This document shows positions 55,406-63,511 of a stretch of DNA of 64,000 bases, piece after piece. The DNA is from Planococcus sp. MER TA 32b. Its GTDB lineage: Bacteria; Bacillota; Bacilli; Bacillales_A; Planococcaceae. Every line of letters begins with the position of its first letter. Position 1 is the first letter of the stretch. The position numbers and the translations under genes were made by a program. The DNA lies in assembly GCA_023715185.1 (NCBI GenBank), contig JAMCAN010000003.1, positions 124,001-188,000 on the forward strand, written 5' to 3'. The notes beneath the pieces were generated by a model. The model made no database searches, was not told where the DNA came from, and saw only the letters and a list, made by a program, of their open reading frames with translations.

Positions 55406-56380
55406 ATGAAAGTAATCAGATTTGAAAAATACGGCGGACCGGAAGTTCTGCAATACACAGAAGCGGAACGTCCGGAGCCCGGTGAAAATGAAGTATTGGT
55501 TGAAGTAAAAGCGATCGGCGTCAATTACGCGGATACGGCCCGCCGTGAAGGGCAATACGTTGTGCCAACGCCGTTGCCCTATATTCCTGGTTCAGAAGCA
55601 GCCGGTGTAATTGTGGCAACGGGCAGCAAAGTCAAAAGGTTCGAAGTGGGCATGCGTGTGTCGGCGTTGATTGAATCCGGCGCTTATGCTGATTTTGTGG
55701 CAATTGACGCGAATACACTCATTCCGATCCCGGATGAAGTGGACTTTGAGCAAGCGGTAGCCTTGCCGCTGCAGGGTCTCAGTGCCTATCATGTCCTGAC
55801 GACGATGGGCCGACTCGAAAAAGGGGAAACGGTATTGATCCATGCCGCAGCAGGCGGCGTCGGGGCGATTGCCGTTCAACTTGCGAAATTATTCGGTGCA
55901 GAAAAAATCATCGCCACAGCCAGCTCAGCGGAAAAGCTGGAACACGCGAAAGCGTTAGGCGCGACCCATCTTGTCGATTACACAAAAGAAGATTGGGTTG
56001 AAGAAGTGAAGAGTATCACCGATAACAAAGGAGTCGACCTGGCGCTTGAAATGGTCGGCGGCGAAGTATTCAATAAAACATTGAAATGCCTGGCACCTTT
56101 CGGCCGTCTCGTTATTTTCGGTGCTGCCAGCGGTGAACAGGCACAATTTCATCCAGGGCAATTGATGAGGAAAAATCAATCCGTCATCGGCTTTTTCCTG
56201 CCGCAGATCATGCGCAAACCCGACTTGTTCCAAAAAAGTTTGCAGGAGCTGCTCGGGTATATGGCAAGCGGCGAGTTGAAGCTGACAATCGGCGGCAGCT
56301 ATCCACTCGCTGAGGCGGCTGACGTCCATCGTATGCTGCAGAGCCGCAAGACAATCGGGAAACTGGTCCTTAAACCATAA
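55406..56380 (+). CDS. Quinone oxidoreductase-like zinc-independent MDR
   Basis: A 324-residue NADPH-dependent MDR of the QOR family. No structural or catalytic zinc cysteines are seen; GVNYADTARREGQY, PGSEAAGVIVATGSKV, HAAAGGVGAIAVQLAKLFGA (nucleotide loop) are the usual blocks. Probably reduces quinones, enones or enoyl derivatives. AAGGGGGAAAA upstream; ATG 55406 chosen over a nearby out-of-frame ATG. Fifth gene of the acyl operon, 13 bases after FadE. Confidence 0.9.
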   Translation: MKVIRFEKYGGPEVLQYTEAERPEPGENEVLVEVKAIGVNYADTARREGQYVVPTPLPYIPGSEAAGVIVATGSKVKRFEVGMRVSALIESGAYADFVAIDANTLIPIPDEVDFEQAVALPLQGLSAYHVLTTMGRLEKGETVLIHAAAGGVGAIAVQLAKLFGAEKIIATASSAEKLEHAKALGATHLVDYTKEDWVEEVKSITDNKGVDLALEMVGGEVFNKTLKCLAPFGRLVIFGAASGEQAQFHPGQLMRKNQSVIGFFLPQIMRKPDLFQKSLQELLGYMASGELKLTIGGSYPLAEAADVHRMLQSRKTIGKLVLKP

Positions 56381-56454
56381 CATGTGCGACAAAACTCTCA
56401 TCTCTTACTTAAGGTGAGAGGTTTATGCACGCAATTCTGAAGGAGGCAATAATT

Positions 56455-57375
56455 ATGAAAATACTCGTTGTCGGCGCCGGTGCCATTGGCGGTTATTTCG
56501 GTGGGCGCCTTCTTGAAAAAGGGGAAGACGTCACATTTTTGGTGCGGGACAGACGAAAAGAAGAGCTCGAATCAACTGGTTTGAAAATAGAAAGTGTGAA
56601 TGGCGACTGCCTCCTCACACCCAACTTGATCACCAAAGACAGTGAGCCGGAAACCTATGATGTGGTGCTGCTGTCGACAAAATCCTACCAGCTGGCAGGA
56701 GCCATTGAGGATATGCGGCCGTTTGTCAGCGCCGAAACGATGGTGCTGCCATTGCTGAACGGCATATCCCACATCGATCAATTGGCCGAAGCTTTCAGTG
56801 AACAGCAGGTTATTGGCGGTCTGTGCTTTGTGGAAGCGACTCTCGGTGAAAACGGGGAGATCATGCAGACCAGTCCGCTGAATCAACTGGTATACGGAGA
56901 ACGCAGCGGTGAACAAAGCAACAGGATCGAACGCTTGAAACGATCTTTCGAAGGGACAAAAGCTGAATTCATCCTGAGCGATAACATCAACCAGGAAATG
57001 TGGCATAAATATTTGTTCATCACGACGATGTCGGGCATCACAACTTTATTTGAAGAGCCGATCGGTCCGATCCGCGAACTGGAATCCGGCCAACGGACCA
57101 TTGCGGCATTGCTGCATGAACTGGAAGAAGTGATGGAGAAATTCGGAGCTCCTGTCGAGCAAGGGATTTCCACTGAACTGTTGGAAAAAATCAACAGCCT
57201 CGGTGAAGGGATGAAATCTTCAATGCAGCGTGATGCCAAGAAATCCAAGCCGATTGAAGCGGATCATCTGCAGGGATATCTGCTGGAAAGAGCACGGGAA
57301 CTGGGAGTTGGCGTTCCGGTTCTTGAAACGGTTTACACGAAACTGAAGCTTTATGAAAAAGGTGTAAATAATTAA
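56455..57375 (+). CDS. 2-dehydropantoate 2-reductase family protein
   Basis: A 306-residue KPR-type NADPH reductase. GAGAIGGYFGGRLLEKGEDV (6-25) is the nucleotide loop, and the helical C-terminus has the catalytic Lys in HKYLF and Glu/Ser motif near SSMQRDAKKSKPIEADHLQG. Bacillota often have paralogues besides the true PanE, so the pantothenate role is not certain. ATG 56455 behind AAGGAGG; a weak hairpin at 56391-56422 separates it from the MDR gene. Confidence 0.88.
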   Translation: MKILVVGAGAIGGYFGGRLLEKGEDVTFLVRDRRKEELESTGLKIESVNGDCLLTPNLITKDSEPETYDVVLLSTKSYQLAGAIEDMRPFVSAETMVLPLLNGISHIDQLAEAFSEQQVIGGLCFVEATLGENGEIMQTSPLNQLVYGERSGEQSNRIERLKRSFEGTKAEFILSDNINQEMWHKYLFITTMSGITTLFEEPIGPIRELESGQRTIAALLHELEEVMEKFGAPVEQGISTELLEKINSLGEGMKSSMQRDAKKSKPIEADHLQGYLLERARELGVGVPVLETVYTKLKLYEKGVNN

Positions 57376-57398
57376 CTGAAATTTAAATAGACGGAACA

Positions 57399-57427
57399 TT
57401 TACAAAATTGTTTCATTGACCTATGAT
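57399..57427 (+). promoter_or_regulatory. Sigma-A type promoter of cstA
   Basis: TTTACA (57399-57404), 17-base spacer, TATGAT (57422-57427). Transcription would begin near 57434, within or beside the cre-like site. Confidence 0.7.
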
Positions 57428-57440
57428 TAAAGGGCAAGTG

Positions 57441-57454
57441 TGAAAGCGCTTGCC
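57441..57454 (+). promoter_or_regulatory. cre-like catabolite site downstream of cstA promoter
   Basis: TGAAAGCGCTTGCC matches 12 of 14 positions of the cre consensus TGWAANCGNTNWCA. It lies at about +7 to +20 from the inferred start, a position that allows CcpA to block transcription. It is part of a wider inverted repeat GGCAAG/CTTGCC. Bacillus cstA is known to be repressed by glucose. Confidence 0.7.
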
Positions 57455-57485
57455 TATTATAAAAAAAAAGAGGGAGTTGAGAGAT

Positions 57486-59222
57486 TTGAATGCTATCGCA
57501 CTCGCGGCCATTGGACTTTTCATCTTTGCTTTAGGTTACCGCTTTTATTCTAAATTTGTCGCAGAGAAAATTTTCCGTCTGGACCCGAATTATGTGACAC
57601 CAGCCCACAAATTCAAAGACGGCGTCGACTTTGTCCCGACCAATAAATTTGTCTTATGGGGACATCATTTTACATCCGTAGCGGGCGCTGCGCCGATACT
57701 CGGACCGGCAATCGCTGTTTACTGGGGCTGGCTTCCGGCCGTGCTATGGGTCGTCCTCGGAACGGTATTTGCCGCTGGGGTACATGATTTCGGTACACTC
57801 GTCTTATCCGTACGGAATAAAGGGCAGTCTGTCGGAACACTGGCGCACCGCTTGATCGGACAGCGCGGTAAAGTACTATTCCTTTTCATCATTTTAATTT
57901 TGGTGCTGATGGTTAATGCTGTGTTTGCCTGGGTTATCGCGAACTTGTTCATTTCGTTCCCGGCTAGTGTCATTCCGGTATTCATCCAAATTCCGCTGGC
58001 CATCTGGATCGGCTATGCGGTTTATAAGAGAAACTCAAAAATGCTCGTGCCTTCATTGATTGCACTGGCCGTCATGTATATTGCCGCCATTTTCTCAAGT
58101 CAATACGATATTCTCCAAATTGACCTTGTCCGCTATATGGGCGGAGAAGATGGAGCCGGATTATTCGGCCTCGGCGCTATTTCCACCGCGTTCTTTATCT
58201 GGATCATCATATTAATGGTTTATGTTTACATCGCGTCGACGTTGCCGGTATGGAAATTGCTGCAGCCGCGTGATTTCATCAACTCCCATCAATTGATCGT
58301 CGGTTTGGGAATTCTTTACCTTGGATTATTGTTCACCAATCCGGAAATTACAGCTCCGATGACAAATCCAGGCGCAGATGTTTCCTGGTTCCCGCTGCTG
58401 TTCATAACGATTGCCTGCGGGGCGATTTCCGGTTTCCATGGTCTCGTATCTTCCGGGACTTCATCGAAACAGCTGGATAAAGAAACAGACGCGCGTTTTG
58501 TCGGCTATCTTGGTGCAGTAGGCGAAGGGATTCTGGCGCTGATTTCAATCATTGCCGTCATTACTCTATTCCCGGACCGCGATGCATTTTTCGCGACTTA
58601 CAGCAGTTTCACAGCTTCAAGTGGTGCCGGTCTTGGGTCATTTATACAGGGTGCGTCCCAATTGGCTACCGGCCTGATGATTCCATCAGCTGTGGCTGCC
58701 ACGATCGTCTCTGTAATTGTTGTATCTTTTGCGGCAACAACGCTTGACACCTCTGTCCGTTTGATGCGTTATATCATTTCTGAACTTGGGGTCGAATACA
58801 ACATCCCATCTTTGGAGAAAAAACACGTGGCGACTACAATTGCAGTCGTAGCAAGTGCGGCCCTTGTGCTGATTCCGGAAGGTCCGAACGGTTTCGGTTC
58901 TGGCGGATATCTGCTGTGGCCGTTATTCGGTACTTCAAACCAGCTATTGGCTGGGATCAGTTTGCTTCTTGTCTCCATTTGGCTGAGAAAGCTTGGCCGA
59001 AATTACATGATTACGATCATACCGATGATCTTCCTGATGTTCATGACGCTTTGGGCAATGTTCCAGCAGGTGTTCACGCAATGGGCATGGTACTCTGACC
59101 AATCGAATATGCTGCTGTTTGTATTCGGAGCGATCATTTTCGTCTTTGCATTATGGATCACCATTACAGCTGTACAGGTTCTGGTCACCAAAAACAACCC
59201 TGCAAATCTGGAAGACGAATAA
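57486..59222 (+). CDS. cstA: CstA family carbon-starvation transporter (pyruvate/peptide importer type)
   Basis: A 578-residue integral membrane protein with about 16 hydrophobic segments. Family blocks TPAHKFKDGVDFVPTNKFVLWGHHF, GVHDFGTLVLSVRNKGQS and SGFHGLVSSGTSSKQLDKETDAR are unmistakable. CstA/BtsT proteins import pyruvate or peptides during carbon starvation. Start TTG 57486 is used because AGAGGGAGT is spaced nine bases before it and the product begins MNAIALAAIGLF; a TTG at 57477 is the alternative. A strong promoter and a cre-like site lie upstream. The next three genes appear to belong with it. Confidence 0.93.
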   Translation: MNAIALAAIGLFIFALGYRFYSKFVAEKIFRLDPNYVTPAHKFKDGVDFVPTNKFVLWGHHFTSVAGAAPILGPAIAVYWGWLPAVLWVVLGTVFAAGVHDFGTLVLSVRNKGQSVGTLAHRLIGQRGKVLFLFIILILVLMVNAVFAWVIANLFISFPASVIPVFIQIPLAIWIGYAVYKRNSKMLVPSLIALAVMYIAAIFSSQYDILQIDLVRYMGGEDGAGLFGLGAISTAFFIWIIILMVYVYIASTLPVWKLLQPRDFINSHQLIVGLGILYLGLLFTNPEITAPMTNPGADVSWFPLLFITIACGAISGFHGLVSSGTSSKQLDKETDARFVGYLGAVGEGILALISIIAVITLFPDRDAFFATYSSFTASSGAGLGSFIQGASQLATGLMIPSAVAATIVSVIVVSFAATTLDTSVRLMRYIISELGVEYNIPSLEKKHVATTIAVVASAALVLIPEGPNGFGSGGYLLWPLFGTSNQLLAGISLLLVSIWLRKLGRNYMITIIPMIFLMFMTLWAMFQQVFTQWAWYSDQSNMLLFVFGAIIFVFALWITITAVQVLVTKNNPANLEDE

Positions 59223-59239
59223 ATAGAATATTTGCGCAG

Positions 59240-59266
59240 AAGGGATCATACTAATTGTGATCCCTT
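59240..59266 (+). terminator. Hairpin between cstA and the CC-protein gene (possible attenuator)
   Basis: AAGGGATCA (59240-59248) pairs with TGATCCCTT (59258-59266), extended by GCG/CGC on the outside; the following T run is interrupted (CGCATTTTA). Likely only partly terminating, which would lower expression of the downstream genes. Confidence 0.6.
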
Positions 59267-59297
59267 TCGCATTTTATCTATAAATGAGGTGTATAGA

Positions 59298-59561
59298 ATG
59301 CCGATTACCGATAACTTAAAAAGACTGATCAAATGGTACGAAGCTGTTTTGGAACATCCGCATAAAACGGAAATCGCGCGTGAACTGCGGGCGGAAGACG
59401 ATTTGTTTCTGCTGATGCTTTACTCGGAAATGCTGGGGATTCCTAATCCCGCCTATTATTACACGCTCGAACTGTATCCTTATATGATAGAAGAATTCCA
59501 TGACTGGCATTTGCGCATGGGCATGGAAAAGTCACCGCTTTCCGGAATCCGCTGCTGCTAA
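59298..59561 (+). CDS. Small CstA-linked protein ending in Arg-Cys-Cys
   Basis: An 87-residue acidic helical protein (begins MPITDNLKRLIKWYEAVLEHP) whose only cysteines are the last two residues, SGIRCC-stop. Enterobacterial YbdD/YjiX, partners of CstA/BtsT, are small proteins that also end in RCC, and I recall a database family called cory-CC-star with the same ending. GAGGTG precedes ATG 59298. It is followed after 23 bases by an ArsA-type ATPase. The terminal Cys pair may bind a metal or accept a modification; this is inference. Confidence 0.75.
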   Translation: MPITDNLKRLIKWYEAVLEHPHKTEIARELRAEDDLFLLMLYSEMLGIPNPAYYYTLELYPYMIEEFHDWHLRMGMEKSPLSGIRCC

Positions 59562-59584
59562 TTTCAATGAAAAGAGGTAAAGGA

Positions 59585-60526
59585 ATGGACGTTTTATCGA
59601 AAAGCATCATCTTTGTCGGGGGCAAAGGGGGCGTCGGCAAATCGACTTCGGCCGCCGCAATCGCCTCGAAATCCGCTGACAGCGGCTTTAAAACTTTGCT
59701 GATTTCGACAGACCCCGCACATAATGTCGGGGATATATTCAACCAGAAAATCGGCGGCAATACGATAGAAATCGCTAAAAATCTTTTTGCACTTGAAATT
59801 GATCCGGAAATCGAAACTGAGAAGTATATCAAAGGTGTAAAAGAGAATATCAAAGGGACCGTCCACACGAGCATGATGGAAGAAGTGAACCGTCAGCTTG
59901 ATACGGCAAAAGCTTCTCCCGGCGCCGACGAAGCGGCCCTTTTTGATAAATTGATCCATATCATTCTGGAAGAGCGCCGGAATTTCGATAAACTGGTGTT
60001 TGATACAGCGCCAACCGGCCACACGATCCGTCTTCTGACATTGCCGGAATTGATGGGCGTCTGGATCGAAGGACTGCTTGATAAGCGGCGCAAGACGAAC
60101 GAAAATTATTCCGCGCTGTTGAATGACGGGGAACCGCGTGAAGATCCGATTTATGATGTGCTGCGCGAGCGCCAGGAACGTTTTTCAAAAGCGCGTGATA
60201 TTTTATTGAATGAAGAGGAAACCGGTTTTATTTTCGTATTGAATCCTGAACGTCTGCCGATTCTGGAGACGAAAAAAGCGCTGGAATTGCTGCATCAATA
60301 CCATTTGCATGTGAAAACGCTGATCATCAATAAAGTCCTGCCGGAAGAAGCGGATGGCGATTTTATGATGGAACGCAAAAAGCATGAAAAAAAATACATG
60401 GAACTGATCCGGGAAACTTTCCCGAAACAGCAGCTGATTTTCATCCCGCTATTTTCACAGGACATCATCAGCATGGACCAGTTGAAATTGTTCAGCGAAA
60501 ATTTTGAGCAAGGAGGAATAGCGTGA
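59585..60526 (+). CDS. ArsA/Get3-type ATPase without cysteine
   Basis: A 313-residue single-domain SIMIBI ATPase. Deviant Walker A GGKGGVGKST (12-21) with signature Lys14, switch I STDPAHNVGD, switch II DTAPTGHTIRLL, and ILNPE-type adenine motif (VLNPERLP) are all present. It has no cysteine, so it lacks the ArsA arsenite ligands and the Get3 zinc CxxC; arsenic resistance is therefore unlikely. It lies directly after the small RCC protein and its stop overlaps the MDR start (GTGA). RBS AAAGAGGTAAAGGA before ATG 59585; an ATG at 59567 is six codons upstream. Likely client: the CC protein. Confidence 0.9.
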   Translation: MDVLSKSIIFVGGKGGVGKSTSAAAIASKSADSGFKTLLISTDPAHNVGDIFNQKIGGNTIEIAKNLFALEIDPEIETEKYIKGVKENIKGTVHTSMMEEVNRQLDTAKASPGADEAALFDKLIHIILEERRNFDKLVFDTAPTGHTIRLLTLPELMGVWIEGLLDKRRKTNENYSALLNDGEPREDPIYDVLRERQERFSKARDILLNEEETGFIFVLNPERLPILETKKALELLHQYHLHVKTLIINKVLPEEADGDFMMERKKHEKKYMELIRETFPKQQLIFIPLFSQDIISMDQLKLFSENFEQGGIA

Positions 60527-61506
60527 AAGCATTTGTGATTGAACAAGGAGAACTGAAGATAACAGACATGCCGGAACCGGAAGCGAAAAAAGGTGAGGTG
60601 CTTGTCGCTTTAAAAACCGCGGGGATCAACCGACGCGATCTGAACCTGGTGAACCGCCACGGCAATAAACCGGAGCCACTGATTATCGGATCGGATGGGG
60701 CAGGCGTCGTGGAAGCTGTGGGAGAAGGTGTGTCGAACGTTGAAGTCGGCGATGAAGTTATCATCAATCCGGCGCTCCGCTGGTTTGCGAACAGTGATGC
60801 TCCGCCGTCGGAATTCGATATTCTGGGCATGCCCGACCACGGAACATTTGCGGAAAAAATCGCTTTATCTGCAGAACAGGTTGAGAAAAAACCTCATCAT
60901 CTTACGTGGGAAGAAGCGGGTGGTCTTGTGCTGCCGGCTTTGACCGGCTACCGTGCTTTGTTTACAAAAGGAGAAGTCAAAAAAGGCGATACGCTATTCA
61001 TACCGGGAGCGGGGAGCGGTGTTGCCACGTTTCTGATTCAGTTTGCGAAAAATATCGGAGCCCGCGTGATTGTCACTTCGAGAAGCGAAGACAAGATGGC
61101 CCATGCCAAAGAAATTGGCGCTGACCTGGCCATCGCAACCGACAGTGACTGGGTAAAGGAATTGGAAAATGAGACGGTCGATTTGGCCATCGACAGCGTC
61201 GGTGCAGCGACTTTCAACCGCACTCTCGATGTCCTGAAAAAAGGGGGACGAATTGTCATTTTTGGTGCGACAACAGATGACGTCACCGATTTTGATCTAA
61301 GGAAATTCTTCTATGGCCAGTACCAATTATTTGGTTCGACCATGGGGAGCCGCGACGAATTGCGCGAAATGATCAATCACCTTGATCAATACAAGATGCA
61401 TCCCATTGTCGGTAAAGTCTTCAAACTCGACGAAGCACAAGAAGCATTCGACTATTTGGAAGACGCCAAGCAATTCGGCAAAGTTATTTTGCGGATCAGC
61501 CATTAA
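60523..61506 (+). CDS. Alcohol dehydrogenase-like MDR oxidoreductase (YogA-like)
   Basis: A 327-residue MDR protein. GINRRDLNLVNRHG and SDGAGVVEAVGEG mark the catalytic domain and GAGSGVATFLIQFAKNIGARVIV the nucleotide loop. The four structural zinc Cys are absent, so it belongs to a YogA-like group. GTG 60523 overlaps the stop of the ArsA-type gene, behind AAGGAGGAAT; this tight coupling places it in the cstA cluster. Substrate unknown. Confidence 0.88.
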   Translation: MKAFVIEQGELKITDMPEPEAKKGEVLVALKTAGINRRDLNLVNRHGNKPEPLIIGSDGAGVVEAVGEGVSNVEVGDEVIINPALRWFANSDAPPSEFDILGMPDHGTFAEKIALSAEQVEKKPHHLTWEEAGGLVLPALTGYRALFTKGEVKKGDTLFIPGAGSGVATFLIQFAKNIGARVIVTSRSEDKMAHAKEIGADLAIATDSDWVKELENETVDLAIDSVGAATFNRTLDVLKKGGRIVIFGATTDDVTDFDLRKFFYGQYQLFGSTMGSRDELREMINHLDQYKMHPIVGKVFKLDEAQEAFDYLEDAKQFGKVILRISH

Positions 61507-61576
61507 TTTTGAAACCTGACGGCGGTTCATCCGTATTAAGGAGTATAAGAACCAACATTACTGGAGGTAATGAATA

Positions 61577-61885
61577 ATGGAAACCAAAGGATTAAAAGTC
61601 CTCGTCCACGCCAGTGCGTTTTTTGCTCCGTTCCTTGTGCCGTTTATCGTATTTCTGATTTCTGAAGACAAAGATGTAAAACGCCTCTCCATCCAGGCTT
61701 TGCTGTTCCAAGTGGTCATGGGTGCATTGCTTTTCATCTCAAGTCTGCTCGTCATCGTTTTAATCGGCATCCCGATGCTTATCGTATTGGGTCTGGTCGG
61801 AATAATTATCCCGATCCTCGGTATCATCACTGCCTTGAACGATCAGCACTTCAGCTATCCGATCGTTGGCAGCTGGTACTACTAA
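61577..61885 (+). CDS. DUF4870 membrane protein
   Basis: A 102-residue membrane protein with three hydrophobic segments: HASAFFAPFLVPFIVFLIS, the SIQALLFQVVMGALLFISSLLVIVL pair, and the GLVGIIIPILGIITAL helix. The K-D-V-KRLSIQALLFQ motif between helices 1 and 2 is the DUF4870 signature. Role unknown. TGGAGG precedes ATG 61577. Confidence 0.88.
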   Translation: METKGLKVLVHASAFFAPFLVPFIVFLISEDKDVKRLSIQALLFQVVMGALLFISSLLVIVLIGIPMLIVLGLVGIIIPILGIITALNDQHFSYPIVGSWYY

Positions 61886-61909
61886 GAAAAGCGGCAGAGT
61901 CTAGACAAG

Positions 61910-61933
61910 AAAAGTCCTTCGGGGCTTTTTTTC
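61910..61933 (+). terminator. Terminator after DUF4870 gene
   Basis: AAAGTCC-TTCG-GGGCTTT tetraloop hairpin followed by T residues. Confidence 0.85.
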
Positions 61934-61945
61934 TTTATGGAAAAC

Positions 61946-62068
61946 CGTTCGTAAAGGTGTTCGGGAGATGGCGAACGTTCGTAAAGTCATTTGACACATT
62001 TACGAACGCTCTTTTTGGTCATTTTCAGCCCTTTTTAAAGCGTTCGTAAAAGTGTACTTTTACGAACG
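61946..62068. repeat. Cluster of five CGTTCGTAAA half-sites in inverted arrangement
   Basis: CGTTCGTAAA occurs at 61946, 61976 and 62041 and its reverse complement at 61999 and 62059. The last pair forms a 13-bp stem with a 2-base loop. It lies in the 355-base gap before an AT-rich, probably acquired segment. No gene is seen in the gap. Confidence 0.75.
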
Positions 62069-62240
62069 GTATAACTTATAAAAATAAGCTGAAGAATATA
62101 GGGGTTCTACCAACAAAAAGCGCAAAACATACGTTAAGCAAATATCGATTTTCTTTTTGTACACTGAAGCAAAAACCCATTTTTTATTTGACATTAACGT
62201 TGCGTAATACCTTAACCTTGTAATGTGGAGGTGAATTACG

Positions 62241-62597
62241 CTGCTTACAACTGGGGAAGTTTATAAAATAACTGGACTTACTGAACGCTCTATACGATAC
62301 TATTCTAATTTAAATTTATTGAAAGCAAATAAGAATGACAACGGTCAATTGATTTTATTCAAGTCAGACATCGAAAAAGTTGTGCAAATTCTCGCTGCAA
62401 AGATAACAGGTTATAAACTTAAAGATTTAATAGACCGACAACCTTCATTAAGCTGTATTAAAAATGACATGACTCAAATGATTACAGATCTAGAAAATAT
62501 ATTATTTCATTTGGACTTAACTGACTCCGAAGAAAATCTTATGAAGAATATAAAGTTGCTTCAAAATTACAATACTAGATATTTACGAAAGAGGTGA
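62241..62597 (+). CDS. MerR-type HTH protein with apparent CTG start
   Basis: A 118-residue regulator with a MerR N-terminus (TTGEVYKITGLTERSIRYYSNLNLLKANKNDNG, about 3-36) and a helical remainder. The in-frame stop at 62232 leaves no ATG, GTG or TTG before the HTH; the ribosome site GGAGGTGA at 62227-62234 is six bases from CTG 62241, so CTG (or ATT 62235) starts translation. An annotation beginning at TTG 62319 would delete the DNA-binding domain. It overlaps the HEFHH gene and probably controls it. Composition is far more AT-rich than genes up to 61.9 kb. Confidence 0.75.
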   Translation: MLTTGEVYKITGLTERSIRYYSNLNLLKANKNDNGQLILFKSDIEKVVQILAAKITGYKLKDLIDRQPSLSCIKNDMTQMITDLENILFHLDLTDSEENLMKNIKLLQNYNTRYLRKR

Positions 62598-62602
62598 TTG
62601 AA

Positions 62603-63511
62603 ATGAGCATGAACTATAAATTAGTTAACACAATAGAACAATACGAAGAATTACTTGCAATTACGGATTTGGAAGAAAGAAGAAATTATTTTCGTTATAC
62701 AATGATGACGCCATTTAAGGAAATGTGGAATTTAATAAACGTTCCTATAAAAGCAAAACAAGAAAATGGTTATGATGTTTTAATGGCTACGAAAATGCTA
62801 GGTTACGCAGACATTTCTAACGATAAACAAATTCAACAAGGACTATCTATCTTAAATGATAATAATGCCTTTCTGGTAGCAGAGAATACTATCAAAAACT
62901 GTATAGAAAAAGCTAATAAGGCAGGTTTGAAAGTGAATGCCGATGAAATGAAATTTGGATTGTATGTTGCAGACCCCGACAAATTGAAGCTTCAGAAGGG
63001 ATATACAGGATTTGGAGGTATTCCCGGATTTATCACTGTGAATATTTATCCAAATGATTACAATTTGCCTAAACTTCCTGCTGTTATTGCCCATGAGTTC
63101 CATCACAATATTCGTTTTTCTTATTTTGATTGGGATCATGGAAAAGTAACAGTGGGAGATTATCTTGTCATAGAAGGTTTGGCGGATTCGTTTGCAAAAG
63201 AACTGTATGGAACAGAACAGCTAGGACCTTGGGTGACTAGTATGGACAAAGACGATTTAGAATACTCAACTTATGTTATTGGAGAGGCTTTAAACATAAA
63301 AGGATTTGCCGAGGTAAGTAGCTATATGTTTGGTGATGAAATTGCCAAACAAGAAGGATATCAACCTGTAGGCCTTTCTTTTTGTGCTGGTTACGCAGTA
63401 GGTTATGAGGTTGTCCAGTCATTTATGAAAAAGCAAAATAAAACGATATATGAAACAACGTTAATGTCTAGCGGAGAAATCATTAATGGATCTGGCTTAT
63501 TTTCTTCCTGA
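62603..63511 (+). CDS. DUF2268 putative zinc protease (YjaZ-like)
   Basis: A 302-residue soluble protein. The metal motif H-E-F-H-H is in AVIAHEFHHNIRF, with a downstream conserved Glu in VIEGLADSFAKELYG as third ligand, the DUF2268 pattern. No signal peptide. ATG 62603 lies behind GAAAGAGGTG; a GTG at 62594 is inside the ribosome site and overlaps the MerR gene stop. It is AT-rich, and the two genes form a small regulator-protease operon. Substrate unknown. Confidence 0.85.
   Translation: MSMNYKLVNTIEQYEELLAITDLEERRNYFRYTMMTPFKEMWNLINVPIKAKQENGYDVLMATKMLGYADISNDKQIQQGLSILNDNNAFLVAENTIKNCIEKANKAGLKVNADEMKFGLYVADPDKLKLQKGYTGFGGIPGFITVNIYPNDYNLPKLPAVIAHEFHHNIRFSYFDWDHGKVTVGDYLVIEGLADSFAKELYGTEQLGPWVTSMDKDDLEYSTYVIGEALNIKGFAEVSSYMFGDEIAKQEGYQPVGLSFCAGYAVGYEVVQSFMKKQNKTIYETTLMSSGEIINGSGLFSS

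Noticed and set aside
59585..60526. Arsenite efflux ATPase ArsA
   Set aside because: It has no cysteine for arsenite, a single ATPase domain, and no arsB, arsC or arsR neighbour.
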